From NCBI RefSeq assembly GCF_003344635.1, contig NZ_QPKK01000012.1, forward strand, positions 1 through 34,613: a DNA stretch of 34,613 nucleotides. Direction: 5' to 3'. Made by a program: the position numbers and the translations under genes. The notes beneath the pieces are model-generated. The model was not told the DNA's origin. It did not search any database and was given only the letters and a program-made list of their open reading frames with translations. Below, one piece after another: positions 1 to 8,855 of this stretch; the stretch's first letter is position 1, and the number at the start of each line of letters is the position of its first letter. Source of the stretch: Desertihabitans aurantiacus. GTDB lineage: Bacteria > Actinomycetota > Actinomycetes > Propionibacteriales > Propionibacteriaceae.

Positions 1-456
1 CGCTGGGCGGGCCGGAGGCCGCGGCTGTGGAAGAGCGTCATCGACGAGCTGGAGACCGCCGAGGAGCAGAGCCGCGACAACGACGTGCTCACCCTGCAGT
101 TCTGCGTGAACTACGGCGGGCGGGCCGAGATCGTCGACGCCGCCCGCCGCATCGCCGAGCTGGCCCGTGAGGGCCGGCTCGACCCGTCCCGGCTCACCGA
201 GGACCGGTTCCGTCAGTTCCTCGACGAGCCGGAGATCCCCGACGTCGACCTGTTCGTGCGCTCGTCGGGGGAGCAGCGCACCTCGAACTTCCTGCTGTGG
301 CAGTCGGCCTACGCCGAGATGGTGTTCCTGGACCGGCTGTGGCCGGACTTCGACCGCCGTGACCTGTGGCAGGCGGTGCAGATGTACGCCGACCGGGACC
401 GCCGCTACGGCGGCGCGGTGCCCAACGAGGTGCGGGACCCGACCACGGCGCCCTGA
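1..456 (+). CDS. uppS: Isoprenyl transferase (undecaprenyl diphosphate synthase-type), 3' part only
   Basis: This is the C-terminal 151 residues of a cis-prenyltransferase; the start lies outside the window. The enzyme condenses isopentenyl diphosphate units in cis to make the polyprenyl carrier lipid for cell-wall synthesis and works at the inner face of the membrane. The family motifs are visible: [11 protein letters not shown] near the start of the fragment, then [20 protein letters not shown], whose RxSGExRxSNF residues bind the incoming diphosphate, followed by FLDRLWPDF. The reading frame is open from base 1 to TGA at 454-456. It converges with leuA, and an inverted repeat lies between them. 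Actinobacteria often carry two such enzymes (short Z-farnesyl-type and long-chain), and the fragment cannot say which this is. Confidence 0.93.
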   Translation, partial: RWAGRRPRLWKSVIDELETAEEQSRDNDVLTLQFCVNYGGRAEIVDAARRIAELAREGRLDPSRLTEDRFRQFLDEPEIPDVDLFVRSSGEQRTSNFLLWQSAYAEMVFLDRLWPDFDRRDLWQAVQMYADRDRRYGGAVPNEVRDPTTAP

Positions 457-483
457 GCCCGTCCGAGGCTCACGGCTGATCCC

Positions 484-556
484 CCTTCGACAAGCTCAGG
501 GCGTTCGGGTGGGCCCCGCTGCGGACCTGATCACAGCGCCCTGAGCCTGTCGAAGG
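484..556. repeat. Long imperfect inverted repeat between convergent uppS and leuA; possible bidirectional terminator or dispersed palindromic element
   Basis: Arm 484-503 (CCTTCGACAAGCTCAGGGCG) and arm 537-556 (CGCCCTGAGCCTGTCGAAGG) are reverse complements except for one position, separated by 33 bases. The mismatch is A-C on one strand and G-U on the other, so an RNA hairpin would form better in the leuA-direction transcript. Its place between two converging genes fits a shared terminator. From general knowledge, CCCTGAGC(C/T)TGTCGAAGG-like palindromes recur in many bacterial genomes, so it may also be a dispersed repeat. No T-tract follows either arm. Confidence 0.7.
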
Positions 557-569
557 CGGCGGCGGAAGC

Positions 570-2381
<1,812 letters not shown>

Positions 2382-2406
<25 letters not shown>

Positions 2407-2432
2407 CAGGTGAGGAGGAGCATCCGTGCCAC
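2382..2432 (-). CDS. leuL: leuA leader peptide (16 codons, leaderless)
   Basis: Upstream of leuA on the minus strand, GTG at 2432 opens a 16-codon frame reading VARMLLLTCRSEAQSL and stopping at TGA 2384-2382. It contains three consecutive CTC leucine codons and a fourth just before the stop. A TAGGGT -10 box (2445-2440) lies seven bases before the GTG, so the peptide would start at or next to the transcript 5' end, as leaderless genes do. An internal ATG (2423) directly before the Leu codons is an alternative start. Leucine-codon-rich leader peptides upstream of leuA are known in Actinobacteria and sense leucyl-tRNA by ribosome stalling. Assignment here rests on position, codon content and the overlapping hairpin. 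Confidence 0.75.
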
Positions 2433-2439
2433 GTCCAGC

Positions 2440-2445
2440 ACCCTA
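2440..2445 (-). promoter_or_regulatory. Candidate -10 box of the leuA leader transcript
   Basis: On the minus strand TAGGGT is followed after seven bases by the GTG of the leader peptide, the usual arrangement for an actinobacterial leaderless transcript. No good -35 is seen at 16-18 bases upstream. Confidence 0.55.
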
Positions 2446-2536
2446 ACCCACGTCCGCCCGGTCCGCACCCCCCGGCCGTGCCCGTTGGGACCCGCGCCGG
2501 TGGGTAGTGGGGATGTCCACCCACCGAGGAGGAACC

Positions 2537-3262
2537 GTGCCGACGTCCATCGCCCGCCAGACCGAGCGGCAGCTGGGAGGACCGCGGAGCGTGCTGGTCC
2601 GCCAGCAGCGCGACCACCAGGAGCTGGACCGGCTCGTGCACGCCATCGACGCCTCGACAGGGCGCGAGCGGGAGGAGCTGCTCACCGACCTCGCCCGGCT
2701 GGTGTTCCCCCACGCCTTCGCCGAGGAGTCGGTGCTGTGGCCGGTGATCCGCCGGGCGATGCCGGAGGGGCGGGAGCTGACGCTGCAGGTGGAGCAGGAG
2801 CACCAGGAGATCAACGAGCTCTGGTCGCAGCTGGAGCAGACCACGCCGGGCGACGGGCGGCACGAGCAGCTGTGGCCGCGGATCGTGGGGCTGCTGCGCG
2901 AGGACGTCCGTGACGAGGAGGACGAGTTGCTGCCGCGGCTGCAGGAGCGGGTGGGACGCCGCGAGCTCGTCCGGATGGGCCTGGCCTGGGAGGCGGTGCG
3001 CCGCATCGCGCCCACCCGCCCGCACCCCGTGGTGGCCCGCCGTCCGCCCGGTAACGCGGTGGCCGCCCTGCCGCTGACGGTGCTGGACCGCTCCCGTGAC
3101 GCGCTGGACCGCATCAGCCGCCGGAGCGAGGGTCGGGTCTCCCGGGTCGCCGGCCGGCTCAGCTCGGTCGCCGCCGGGCTCGCCGGACGGCTGGAGCACG
3201 TCCCGCCGATGACCGTCGGGGAGGATCCGAGCACCCGGGCCGGGCGCACCGGACGCGGCTGA
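2537..3262 (+). CDS. Hemerythrin (HHE) domain protein
   Basis: This is a cytoplasmic protein of about 241 residues. The first ~150 form a four-helix hemerythrin-like HHE domain; such domains bind a di-iron centre and are linked to oxygen, nitric oxide or redox sensing. Visible ligands are H27 in RDHQEL, H59 with E63 in PHAFAEES, and H89 in EHQEINEL. In the fourth helix the usual histidine is replaced: RDEEDELLP takes the place of HxxEEExLFP. Metal binding may therefore be altered. The C-terminal ~90 residues are arginine-rich, low complexity and unassigned. GTG at 2537 is preferred because GAGGAGGA ends four bases before it; ATG at 2513 is an in-frame alternative without a comparable site. 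It diverges from leuA. No partner gene is evident. Confidence 0.85.
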   Translation: MPTSIARQTERQLGGPRSVLVRQQRDHQELDRLVHAIDASTGREREELLTDLARLVFPHAFAEESVLWPVIRRAMPEGRELTLQVEQEHQEINELWSQLEQTTPGDGRHEQLWPRIVGLLREDVRDEEDELLPRLQERVGRRELVRMGLAWEAVRRIAPTRPHPVVARRPPGNAVAALPLTVLDRSRDALDRISRRSEGRVSRVAGRLSSVAAGLAGRLEHVPPMTVGEDPSTRAGRTGRG

Positions 3263-3296
3263 GCGGGTGCGGACCGGTGGCGACCCGCACGGTCCG
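3263..3296 (+). terminator. Overlapping hairpins between the hemerythrin gene and the convergent isomerase-like gene
   Basis: Directly after the stop codon GCGGGT (3263-3268) can pair with ACCCGC (3283-3288), and CGGACCG (3270-3276) can pair with CGGTCCG (3290-3296). The two stems interlock, so only one forms at a time unless a pseudoknot is made. A terminator role is inferred from position between converging genes; no T-run is present. Confidence 0.4.
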
Positions 3297-3327
3297 GGGC
3301 CGCGCGGGGGGCAAGGCGATCAGTCGC

Positions 3328-4515
3328 TCACCCGACGACCTCCGGGTGCAGGTCGGGGCCGGAGAAGAGGTAGGCCACGAAGGGCGTCGGCCCCTCGTTG
3401 CGCACCGTCACCCCGCGGACGGCGGTGTCGTGGACGACGACCAGCTCGTCCTCACCCGGACGCCGACCCCGCAGCCGGTGACCCGCCCACACCCCCTCCC
3501 CCGCCCAGGCGAACACGCTGTAGACGCCGGGCTCGACCAGCTCCGCAACCTGTCCGGGCTCGACCGTGATGCGCTGGCCGCTGAACTTGGGGCTGCCGTG
3601 GAACACCCACTCCCGCCGACCCCAGGGCACCGGCGCCCCGACCGGCCGCGGCGAGAGGTGGCTCAGCCGGTACAGGTCCGGCGCACCGTTGCGCTCCCAG
3701 TCGACGAAGCCCAACGGGCACCGCTCGCCGTCACGGCGCCGGTCCTCGGGCCGGACGTCCTTGAACAGCAGCTCCTTGCTGATGATCCGCCCGGCGTTGA
3801 GGGCCTGGAACATGGCCAGCACGTCGGAGTCCTCCTGCAGCTCCAGGGTGAGCGCCGTGCCCGGACCGTGCAGCACCCCCGAGGGCACCCAGAACCCCTC
3901 CCCGGGCACCTGCAGGTAGGCCGAGGACGTCCGCAGCACCAGGTCGCTGTCCCAGTCGACGAGGTAGGGCAGCAGCGCCTCCTCCCGCAGCCCCGTGGCC
4001 ACCGTCGGGTGCACGCCGAGGAAGGTCTCGGGGTGGGCGCCGAGGTCGGCCCCGTCGAGGAAGTGGTAGGCCTCGTCCTTGGGACGCCGCCCCACCAGCG
4101 CGGCATAGTGCTCGGGCGGGTGGATGTGGAACGGCAGCCGGGCGGCGTAGTCGAAGATCTTGGCCAGCCGTCCCAGCCCCTGCGGGTGGGTGCGGGCGTA
4201 GTCGGTCCCCAGCACCAGGTGCGGTGCGGCGCGGACGGCCTCGGCCAGCAAGAGCGGCGCCCCGTCGTCGGTGACGACGGCCGACAGGCCCTCGTCCGGC
4301 ACGCCGACCCGGTTGTCGGCCGGTGTCGTGGAGGCGAGCCAGCGCTCGCAGATGGCACCGCGCTCGCCGCGGTCGTAGTCGTCCCCGGGCAGCCCCAGCC
4401 GGCGTCCCGGCGGGAGGAAGTCCCGGGCCACCCACGCCGGCTCGAGCGCGAGCACCCCACCGGAGTCGGCGAGCAGCCGCTCCACCCGGGCTGATGTCGC
4501 CTCCCCCGCGACCAC
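3328..4515 (-). CDS. Class I mannose-6-phosphate isomerase-like cupin protein
   Basis: This is a 395-residue protein with the layout of type I phosphomannose isomerases, zinc enzymes that interconvert mannose 6-phosphate and fructose 6-phosphate. The metal-site block appears as KIFDYAARLPFHIHPPEHYA (first ligand changed from the common Q to H in HxH), followed by DEAYHFLDG where the Glu ligand is expected. The C-terminal cupin motif reads VPGEGFWVPSGVLHGPG ... LELQEDSD, the counterpart of GxxxFIPAGTxHA. The GTG start at 4515 lies one base beyond the stop of the ABC permease, so it is the last gene of that operon and presumably isomerises the imported sugar or its phosphate. The exact substrate is unknown; many such homologues in sugar operons are not true ManA. 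Confidence 0.82.
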   Translation of the reverse strand: MVAGEATSARVERLLADSGGVLALEPAWVARDFLPPGRRLGLPGDDYDRGERGAICERWLASTTPADNRVGVPDEGLSAVVTDDGAPLLLAEAVRAAPHLVLGTDYARTHPQGLGRLAKIFDYAARLPFHIHPPEHYAALVGRRPKDEAYHFLDGADLGAHPETFLGVHPTVATGLREEALLPYLVDWDSDLVLRTSSAYLQVPGEGFWVPSGVLHGPGTALTLELQEDSDVLAMFQALNAGRIISKELLFKDVRPEDRRRDGERCPLGFVDWERNGAPDLYRLSHLSPRPVGAPVPWGRREWVFHGSPKFSGQRITVEPGQVAELVEPGVYSVFAWAGEGVWAGHRLRGRRPGEDELVVVHDTAVRGVTVRNEGPTPFVAYLFSGPDLHPEVVG

Positions 4516-4516
4516 G

Positions 4517-5482
4517 TCAGCCCTTCAGACCGCTGACGGCGATGCCCTGGATGAACTGGCGCTGGAAGATGATGAACACGACGATCATCGGCAGCGAGGC
4601 GATGACCGAGCCCGCCATCAGGACGTCCCACTGGGTGCGGTTCTCCACCACGAACAGCGCCAGACCGAGCGGTGCGGTGTACTTGTCGGGGCTGCTGACG
4701 ATGATGAGCGGCCAGAAGAAGTCCTCCCAGGCCCCCTGGAAGGTGAAGATGCCGGTCGCGGCCAGCGCGGGGCGGCACAGCGGCAGCACGATCCGGGCGT
4801 AGATCCGCAGCTCCGAGGCCCCGTCGATCCGGGCGGCGTCGAGCAGCTCGTCGGGGATCGAGACCATGTACTGGCGGAGCAGGAAGATGCCGAAGGCGCT
4901 CACCGCCCCGGGCAGGATGAGCCCGTAGTAGGAGTCCAGCCAGCCCGACCCACCCTGGCCGAAGATGTCGTTGCCGCCGAACAGCGGGACGTGCTTGAGC
5001 ACGAGGTAGTTCGGGATGAGCGTGATCTGGCCCGGGATCATCATCGTGATGAGGAACAGCGCGAAGATGAGGTCGCGTCCGGGGAACTGCCGCTTGGCGA
5101 AGACGTAGGCGGCCAGGGAGTTGAAGAACAGCTGCAGCACCGTCACCGAGGTGGCGACGAAGGCGCTGTTGAGGAACCAGCGCCAGGCCTGCGGGCCGCC
5201 GGCGAACTCCTGCCCGATGCCCAGGAACTGCCGGTAGCCGTCGAGCGAGGGATCCTGGGGGATCCACTGCGGCGGGTAGGAGAACATGTCGCCGATGCGC
5301 TGGAACGACGCGCTGACCAGCCAGGCGAACGGGGCGACGAACAGCAGCGCCCCGGGCACCAGCACCAGGTAGGCGAGCCACAGCCAGGTGCGACGCCGTC
5401 GCCCCGGGGGGATGCCGGGGTCGGGCAGCGCGGTCACGACCTCGACGGGCTGGGGCGGCTGCGGGGCGGTGGTCGTGCTCAC
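4517..5482 (-). CDS. Carbohydrate ABC transporter permease (MalG-type, second permease)
   Basis: This is a 321-residue inner-membrane subunit of a CUT1-type sugar importer. After a cytoplasmic N-terminus rich in Pro there is a first membrane segment (WLAYLVLVPGALLFVAPFAW), then five more hydrophobic stretches. The EAA loop that contacts the ATPase is LLDAARIDGASELRIYARIV, and the protein ends with the usual short IAVSGLKG tail. GTG at 5482 overlaps the previous permease's TGA as GTGA (5479-5482), so translation is coupled. Longer upstream reading in this frame runs through the neighbouring gene and is not used. The operon has no ATPase gene; a shared MsmK/UgpC-type ATPase elsewhere is likely needed. 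Confidence 0.93.
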   Translation of the reverse strand: MSTTTAPQPPQPVEVVTALPDPGIPPGRRRRTWLWLAYLVLVPGALLFVAPFAWLVSASFQRIGDMFSYPPQWIPQDPSLDGYRQFLGIGQEFAGGPQAWRWFLNSAFVATSVTVLQLFFNSLAAYVFAKRQFPGRDLIFALFLITMMIPGQITLIPNYLVLKHVPLFGGNDIFGQGGSGWLDSYYGLILPGAVSAFGIFLLRQYMVSIPDELLDAARIDGASELRIYARIVLPLCRPALAATGIFTFQGAWEDFFWPLIIVSSPDKYTAPLGLALFVVENRTQWDVLMAGSVIASLPMIVVFIIFQRQFIQGIAVSGLKG

Positions 5483-6408
5483 TGCTCCCCCTTCCGGTAC
5501 AGGTGCAGCTGGACGAGGGTGAACACGAACAGCAGGGCGAACAGCCCGAAGGCGAGCGTGCTGGCGTAGCCGAACTCGTAGAACTTGAAGGCCGCGTTGT
5601 AGATGAAGTAGACGACGGTGGTCGTCCGCTCCACCGGTCCGCCGCTGGTCATGATGAAGATCTGGGTGAAGACCTGGAAGGAGTTGATGATCCCGATGAC
5701 GAGCAGGAACACCGTCGTCGGGCGCAGCTGGGGGATGGTGACGTGCCACAGCTGCTGCAGCCGGGTGGCCCCGTCCACGCGCGCGGCCTCGTACAGCTGG
5801 AACGGGACGGCCTGCAGCGCCGCCAGGTAGATCACCATCGAGAAGCCGACGCCGGACCAGATGCTCATCGCGATGACCGACGGCATCGCCAGGTCGGGGT
5901 CGGCCAGGAAGAGCAGCGGCGACTCGATGATGCCGGTCTGCATCAGGTAGTAGTTGAAGAGGCCGAAGTCGCCGTTGTAGAGCCACTTCCAGACGATCGC
6001 GATGACCACGAAGGGCGTCACCACGGGCAGGAAGTACAGCGTCCGGATGATGCCGCGCCCCCGCAGCGGCAGGTTGAGCAGCAGGGCCACCAGCAGCCCG
6101 ATGGCCATCGTCACCGGCACCGAGACGCCGGTGAAGTAGAAGGTGTTGACGATCGAGCGCAGGTAGCTCTCGTCGGCCAGCATGTCTGAGTAGTTCTGCA
6201 GCCCGACGAAGGGCCGCTCGGGCTCGATGATGCTCCACTCGTGGAAGGTCAGGTAGAAGGCGAAGACCAGCGCGAAAACCGTGAACACCATGAACAGCAG
6301 GAGCGGGACGGCCAGGAAGCCGTAGGCACTGCCGTTGCGGCGCACCCGCCACCACAGGCCGTGCCGGTGCCGGCTGACGGTGGTGGCGGGTGCGGTCGCG
6401 GTGGTCAC
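5479..6408 (-). CDS. Carbohydrate ABC transporter permease (MalF/UgpA-type, first permease)
   Basis: This is a 309-residue inner-membrane subunit that pairs with the downstream permease. A short basic N-terminus precedes the first membrane segment (AYGFLAVPLLLFMVFTVFAL), and a periplasmic loop with YLTFHEWSI and GLQNYSDML follows, typical of the family. The ATPase-contact EAA loop reads LYEAARVDGATRLQQLWHVT. The GTG at 6408 is chosen because it forms a GTGA overlap (6405-6408) with the stop of the binding-protein gene and gives the normal family length. It is the second gene of the lipoprotein-permease-permease-isomerase operon controlled from the operator near 7766. Confidence 0.93.
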   Translation of the reverse strand: MTTATAPATTVSRHRHGLWWRVRRNGSAYGFLAVPLLLFMVFTVFALVFAFYLTFHEWSIIEPERPFVGLQNYSDMLADESYLRSIVNTFYFTGVSVPVTMAIGLLVALLLNLPLRGRGIIRTLYFLPVVTPFVVIAIVWKWLYNGDFGLFNYYLMQTGIIESPLLFLADPDLAMPSVIAMSIWSGVGFSMVIYLAALQAVPFQLYEAARVDGATRLQQLWHVTIPQLRPTTVFLLVIGIINSFQVFTQIFIMTSGGPVERTTTVVYFIYNAAFKFYEFGYASTLAFGLFALLFVFTLVQLHLYRKGEQ

Positions 6409-7715
6409 GAGCGCAGCTTCTCCGCCTCCGCGGCGGCGTTGTCGAGCGCCTGGGAGGCGGTCTGCTCCCCGTACATCGCGCTGCCGAGCTGGGTGTTGAG
6501 CTCCTCGCTGATCCGCGGCCAGGCCGGATCGGTGATGTTGTAGTTGACCCCGCACTCCATCAGGTCGGCGAAGGTCTGCAGCACCGGCTTCGTCTCAACC
6601 AGCTCGGGCGAGTCGAGCAGGGACTGCCGCGGTGGCAGCAGCGTGCCCTCGGACCGGAAGGTCCACTCGGCCATGTTGTCGGGCTCGGAGAGGAACTCCA
6701 GCCACTTCCAGGCGGCGTCCTGCTCCTCGCCCTGGGCGAACATCACCAGGGCGTCACCGGCGATGGTGGTCGCGCAGCCGGCCTTGCCCTCCGGCAGCGG
6801 CGCGCTGGCCCACTTGTCCTTGAGGTCGGGGAACTCCTCGTCGAGCACGCCGGCGAACCAGGCGCCGGCCATGTACATGCCCACCTGGCCGTTGGCGAAG
6901 GCCAGCCGCGCGTCGTAGGAGTTGGAGTTGAGGTAGTCCGGCGGCGCGTACTGCGTGAGCCCGACGTAGAACTCCGCGGCCTCCTTGGCCTCCGGGGCGT
7001 TGAACAGGATCGTCTGCTCGTCCTCCGACAGCAGGGTGCCGCCGTTCTGCCAGAGCCAGGGGTAGAAGTAGTACTCGGCCTCCGGTGCGAACACCGGGAA
7101 GGCGTACCGCTTGGCCGCCGGGTCGGTGAGCTTCTGCGAGACCTCCTCGAACTCCTCCCAGGTGGCCGGCGGCTCGCTGATGCCGGCCTCCTCGAAGAGG
7201 TCGGTGCGGTAGAAGAGCCCGGTCGACTCGCCGTCGAAGGGCAGCCCGTGCATGCCACCCTCCACCTCGGTGAAGGCCCTGAAGGCGGGCACGTAGTCGT
7301 CGGCGCTGACGACCTCGCTGCGGCTGATGTAGTTGTCGAGGTTGACCAGCGCCCCGCGGGAGGCGAAGTTGGCGACCGTGCCGGCGTCCACGTACGCGGC
7401 ATCGGGCGGGTTGCCGCCGGCGATCTGGGTGGTGAGCTTCTTCTCCGACTCCTCCGCGGGCACGTTCTGGAACTCGACGGTGATGTTCGGGTGCTGCTCG
7501 CGGAACTTCGCGTACAGCCGCTTCATACCGTCCTGCTCACCCACCCAGGACGAGAAGGTGATGGTGACGGGCTCGGCGGGCTCGGGCACCGGCCCGCTGG
7601 CCGTCGACCCACCCCCCGCCGGTCCACCACCCCCGCCGCCGCAGGCGGCCAGCAGGGTGAGCGCGGTCCCCGCGGCGAGGACACTCAGGGTGCGGGACGT
7701 TCTCCAGTTCCTCAT
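6405..7715 (-). CDS. Extracellular sugar-binding lipoprotein of ABC transporter
   Basis: This is a 436-residue solute-binding protein (CUT1, family 1 type) anchored by lipid at the outer face of the membrane. The signal peptide MRNWRTSRTLSVLAAGTALT is followed by a LAAC lipobox with the modified cysteine at residue 25 and a Gly/Ser-rich linker. The mature part begins with VTITFSSWVGEQDGMKRLYA and ends with alternating helices typical of maltose-binding-like proteins. The ATG at 7715 is preferred over in-frame upstream starts because it begins the signal peptide and has GAGAGG just before it. It is the first gene of the operon. A perfect TTGACA -35 and a LacI-type operator lie upstream, so uptake should be induced by the transported sugar. 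Confidence 0.94.
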   Translation of the reverse strand: MRNWRTSRTLSVLAAGTALTLLAACGGGGGGPAGGGSTASGPVPEPAEPVTITFSSWVGEQDGMKRLYAKFREQHPNITVEFQNVPAEESEKKLTTQIAGGNPPDAAYVDAGTVANFASRGALVNLDNYISRSEVVSADDYVPAFRAFTEVEGGMHGLPFDGESTGLFYRTDLFEEAGISEPPATWEEFEEVSQKLTDPAAKRYAFPVFAPEAEYYFYPWLWQNGGTLLSEDEQTILFNAPEAKEAAEFYVGLTQYAPPDYLNSNSYDARLAFANGQVGMYMAGAWFAGVLDEEFPDLKDKWASAPLPEGKAGCATTIAGDALVMFAQGEEQDAAWKWLEFLSEPDNMAEWTFRSEGTLLPPRQSLLDSPELVETKPVLQTFADLMECGVNYNITDPAWPRISEELNTQLGSAMYGEQTASQALDNAAAEAEKLRS

Positions 7716-7759
7716 CGAACTGCCTCTCGGGTCGTCAGGACCCCACGTCAGCGTTGGTC

Positions 7760-7772
7760 CAAATCGATTGGC
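7760..7772. promoter_or_regulatory. LacI-type operator, site 1 (ABC importer operon)
   Basis: CAAATCGATTGGC lies 44 bases upstream of the binding-protein ATG, downstream of its putative promoter. It has the central CG and near-dyad symmetry usual for LacI-family operators and matches two other sites in the island (8618-8630, 9972-9984) at 12 or 13 of 13 positions. Confidence 0.78.
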
Positions 7773-7789
7773 CCCGGGTCCCGCTGCGG

Positions 7790-7818
7790 ACACTGCTACA
7801 CCGCTCCCGGGCTGTCAA
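7790..7818 (-). promoter_or_regulatory. Promoter of the sugar ABC importer operon
   Basis: On the minus strand a perfect -35 TTGACA occupies 7818-7813. At 17-base spacing the -10 would be CAGTGT (7795-7790); the better-looking TAGCAG is only 14 bases away. The transcription start would fall just upstream of operator site 1, so a bound repressor would block elongation or open-complex formation. Confidence 0.55.
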
Positions 7819-7857
7819 GACCCCGGTGGAGCGGCAGGGACCGGCCGGTCCCGGCGT

Positions 7858-8583
7858 TCAGCCCGGCACGGCGACCCGACGGAAGGCCTCCGCGTACCGG
7901 GCCCCGACCCGCTCCCCGGCCCGAAGCATCGGCGGCTCGACCCGCTCGCCGAACAGCCAGTCCCGGTCACCGCGGGCCTCGCCGTTCTGGCTGTGGTGGC
8001 ACCACACCGCGTCCATCTTCCGCTGCGCCTCCGAGGTGACGTCGACGTACCGGTCGGCCCCGCGACCGACCGGGAACCACACCTCCGAGACGGTGTGCGG
8101 CTGCAGACCCTCCCCGGCCAGCTCGGGGTGGATGCGGGGCATGATCGCCTCGGGGTAGACCGCCTGCAGCGTCGCCTCCCCCACCGCGATGTGGTCGCCG
8201 TGCGACCACTCCAGGGGCGCGTCCAGGTCGCGGAACGGGGTCATGGTGAGGACCAGCTGCGGCTGTGACCGCCGGATCTCGCGGACGATGTCGCGCTTGA
8301 GGGCGACGTCGACCCGGAGCTCGTCGTTGTGGCGACCTAGCAGCACCACCTCGGACACACCGAGCACGCGGGCGGCCGCGCGCTGCTCGGCGGCTCGGGT
8401 CGCGGCCAGGTCGGCGTCGCTGACGCCGAGGTCGACGCCTCCGCTCGCCCCGTCGGTGACGACCACGTAGTCGACCCGCGCACCCCGCTCGGTGAGACGG
8501 GCGACCGTGCCGCCGCACATCCACTCGGCGTCGTCGCAGTGCGCCACCACCACCAGCGCCCGCTCGACCTCGTCCAGGTCCAT
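7858..8583 (-). CDS. PIG-L/LmbE family deacetylase
   Basis: This is a 241-residue zinc-dependent de-N-acetylase-type protein. The family removes acetyl groups from N-acetylated sugars or sugar conjugates (for example N-acetylglucosaminyl lipids and mycothiol precursors). The metal and catalytic motif AHCDDAEWMCGGT is near residue 18 (commonly AHPDDAE), and the second metal motif SHGDHIAVGEA lies near residue 133. ATG at 8583 has GGGAGGGTGGG directly upstream; longer in-frame extensions run through the regulatory region. Operator site 2 is 35 bases upstream. The gene lies between the ABC operon and the LacI gene, suggesting it deacetylates the imported or released saccharide; the substrate is not identifiable from sequence. 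Confidence 0.88.
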   Translation of the reverse strand: MDLDEVERALVVVAHCDDAEWMCGGTVARLTERGARVDYVVVTDGASGGVDLGVSDADLAATRAAEQRAAARVLGVSEVVLLGRHNDELRVDVALKRDIVREIRRSQPQLVLTMTPFRDLDAPLEWSHGDHIAVGEATLQAVYPEAIMPRIHPELAGEGLQPHTVSEVWFPVGRGADRYVDVTSEAQRKMDAVWCHHSQNGEARGDRDWLFGERVEPPMLRAGERVGARYAEAFRRVAVPG

Positions 8584-8617
8584 CCCACCCTCCCCGCCGT
8601 CCGTGCCGCGCTCTCGA

Positions 8618-8630
8618 CCAATCGATTGGC
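8618..8630. promoter_or_regulatory. LacI-type operator, site 2 (deacetylase / regulator intergenic region)
   Basis: CCAATCGATTGGC contains a perfect 12-bp palindrome (CCAATCGATTGG, 8618-8629) centred on CG. It lies 35 bases upstream of the deacetylase start and about 43 bases before the -35 of the divergent LacI gene, so it could control the deacetylase and allow autoregulation. Confidence 0.78.
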
Positions 8631-8672
8631 ACTCAACCACCGAGCGGTCGCCGGCGCCAGGGACCCGACGGG

Positions 8673-8700
8673 TTGACCTGTGGCCGTCAGCAGTTACGCT
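8673..8700 (+). promoter_or_regulatory. Candidate promoter of the LacI regulator gene
   Basis: TTGACC (8673-8678) and TACGCT (8695-8700) are separated by 16 bases, a fair primary-sigma promoter. The transcript would have a leader of about 150 bases before the regulator start. I see no strong structure in that leader. Confidence 0.55.
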
Positions 8701-8855
8701 GCCTCCGCGCACTCCGGTGCCGTACCCCCACGACCCCGGTCGGAGGCGTGCGACCCCGGGCAGGCACGCGGCCGCGGACCCACCCGACCGGGCCGGCCTC
8801 GTCGGAGCAGCGCACCCCGCGTGGACACCGTCCGCCCGCACCGGAAAGGCCCGAC

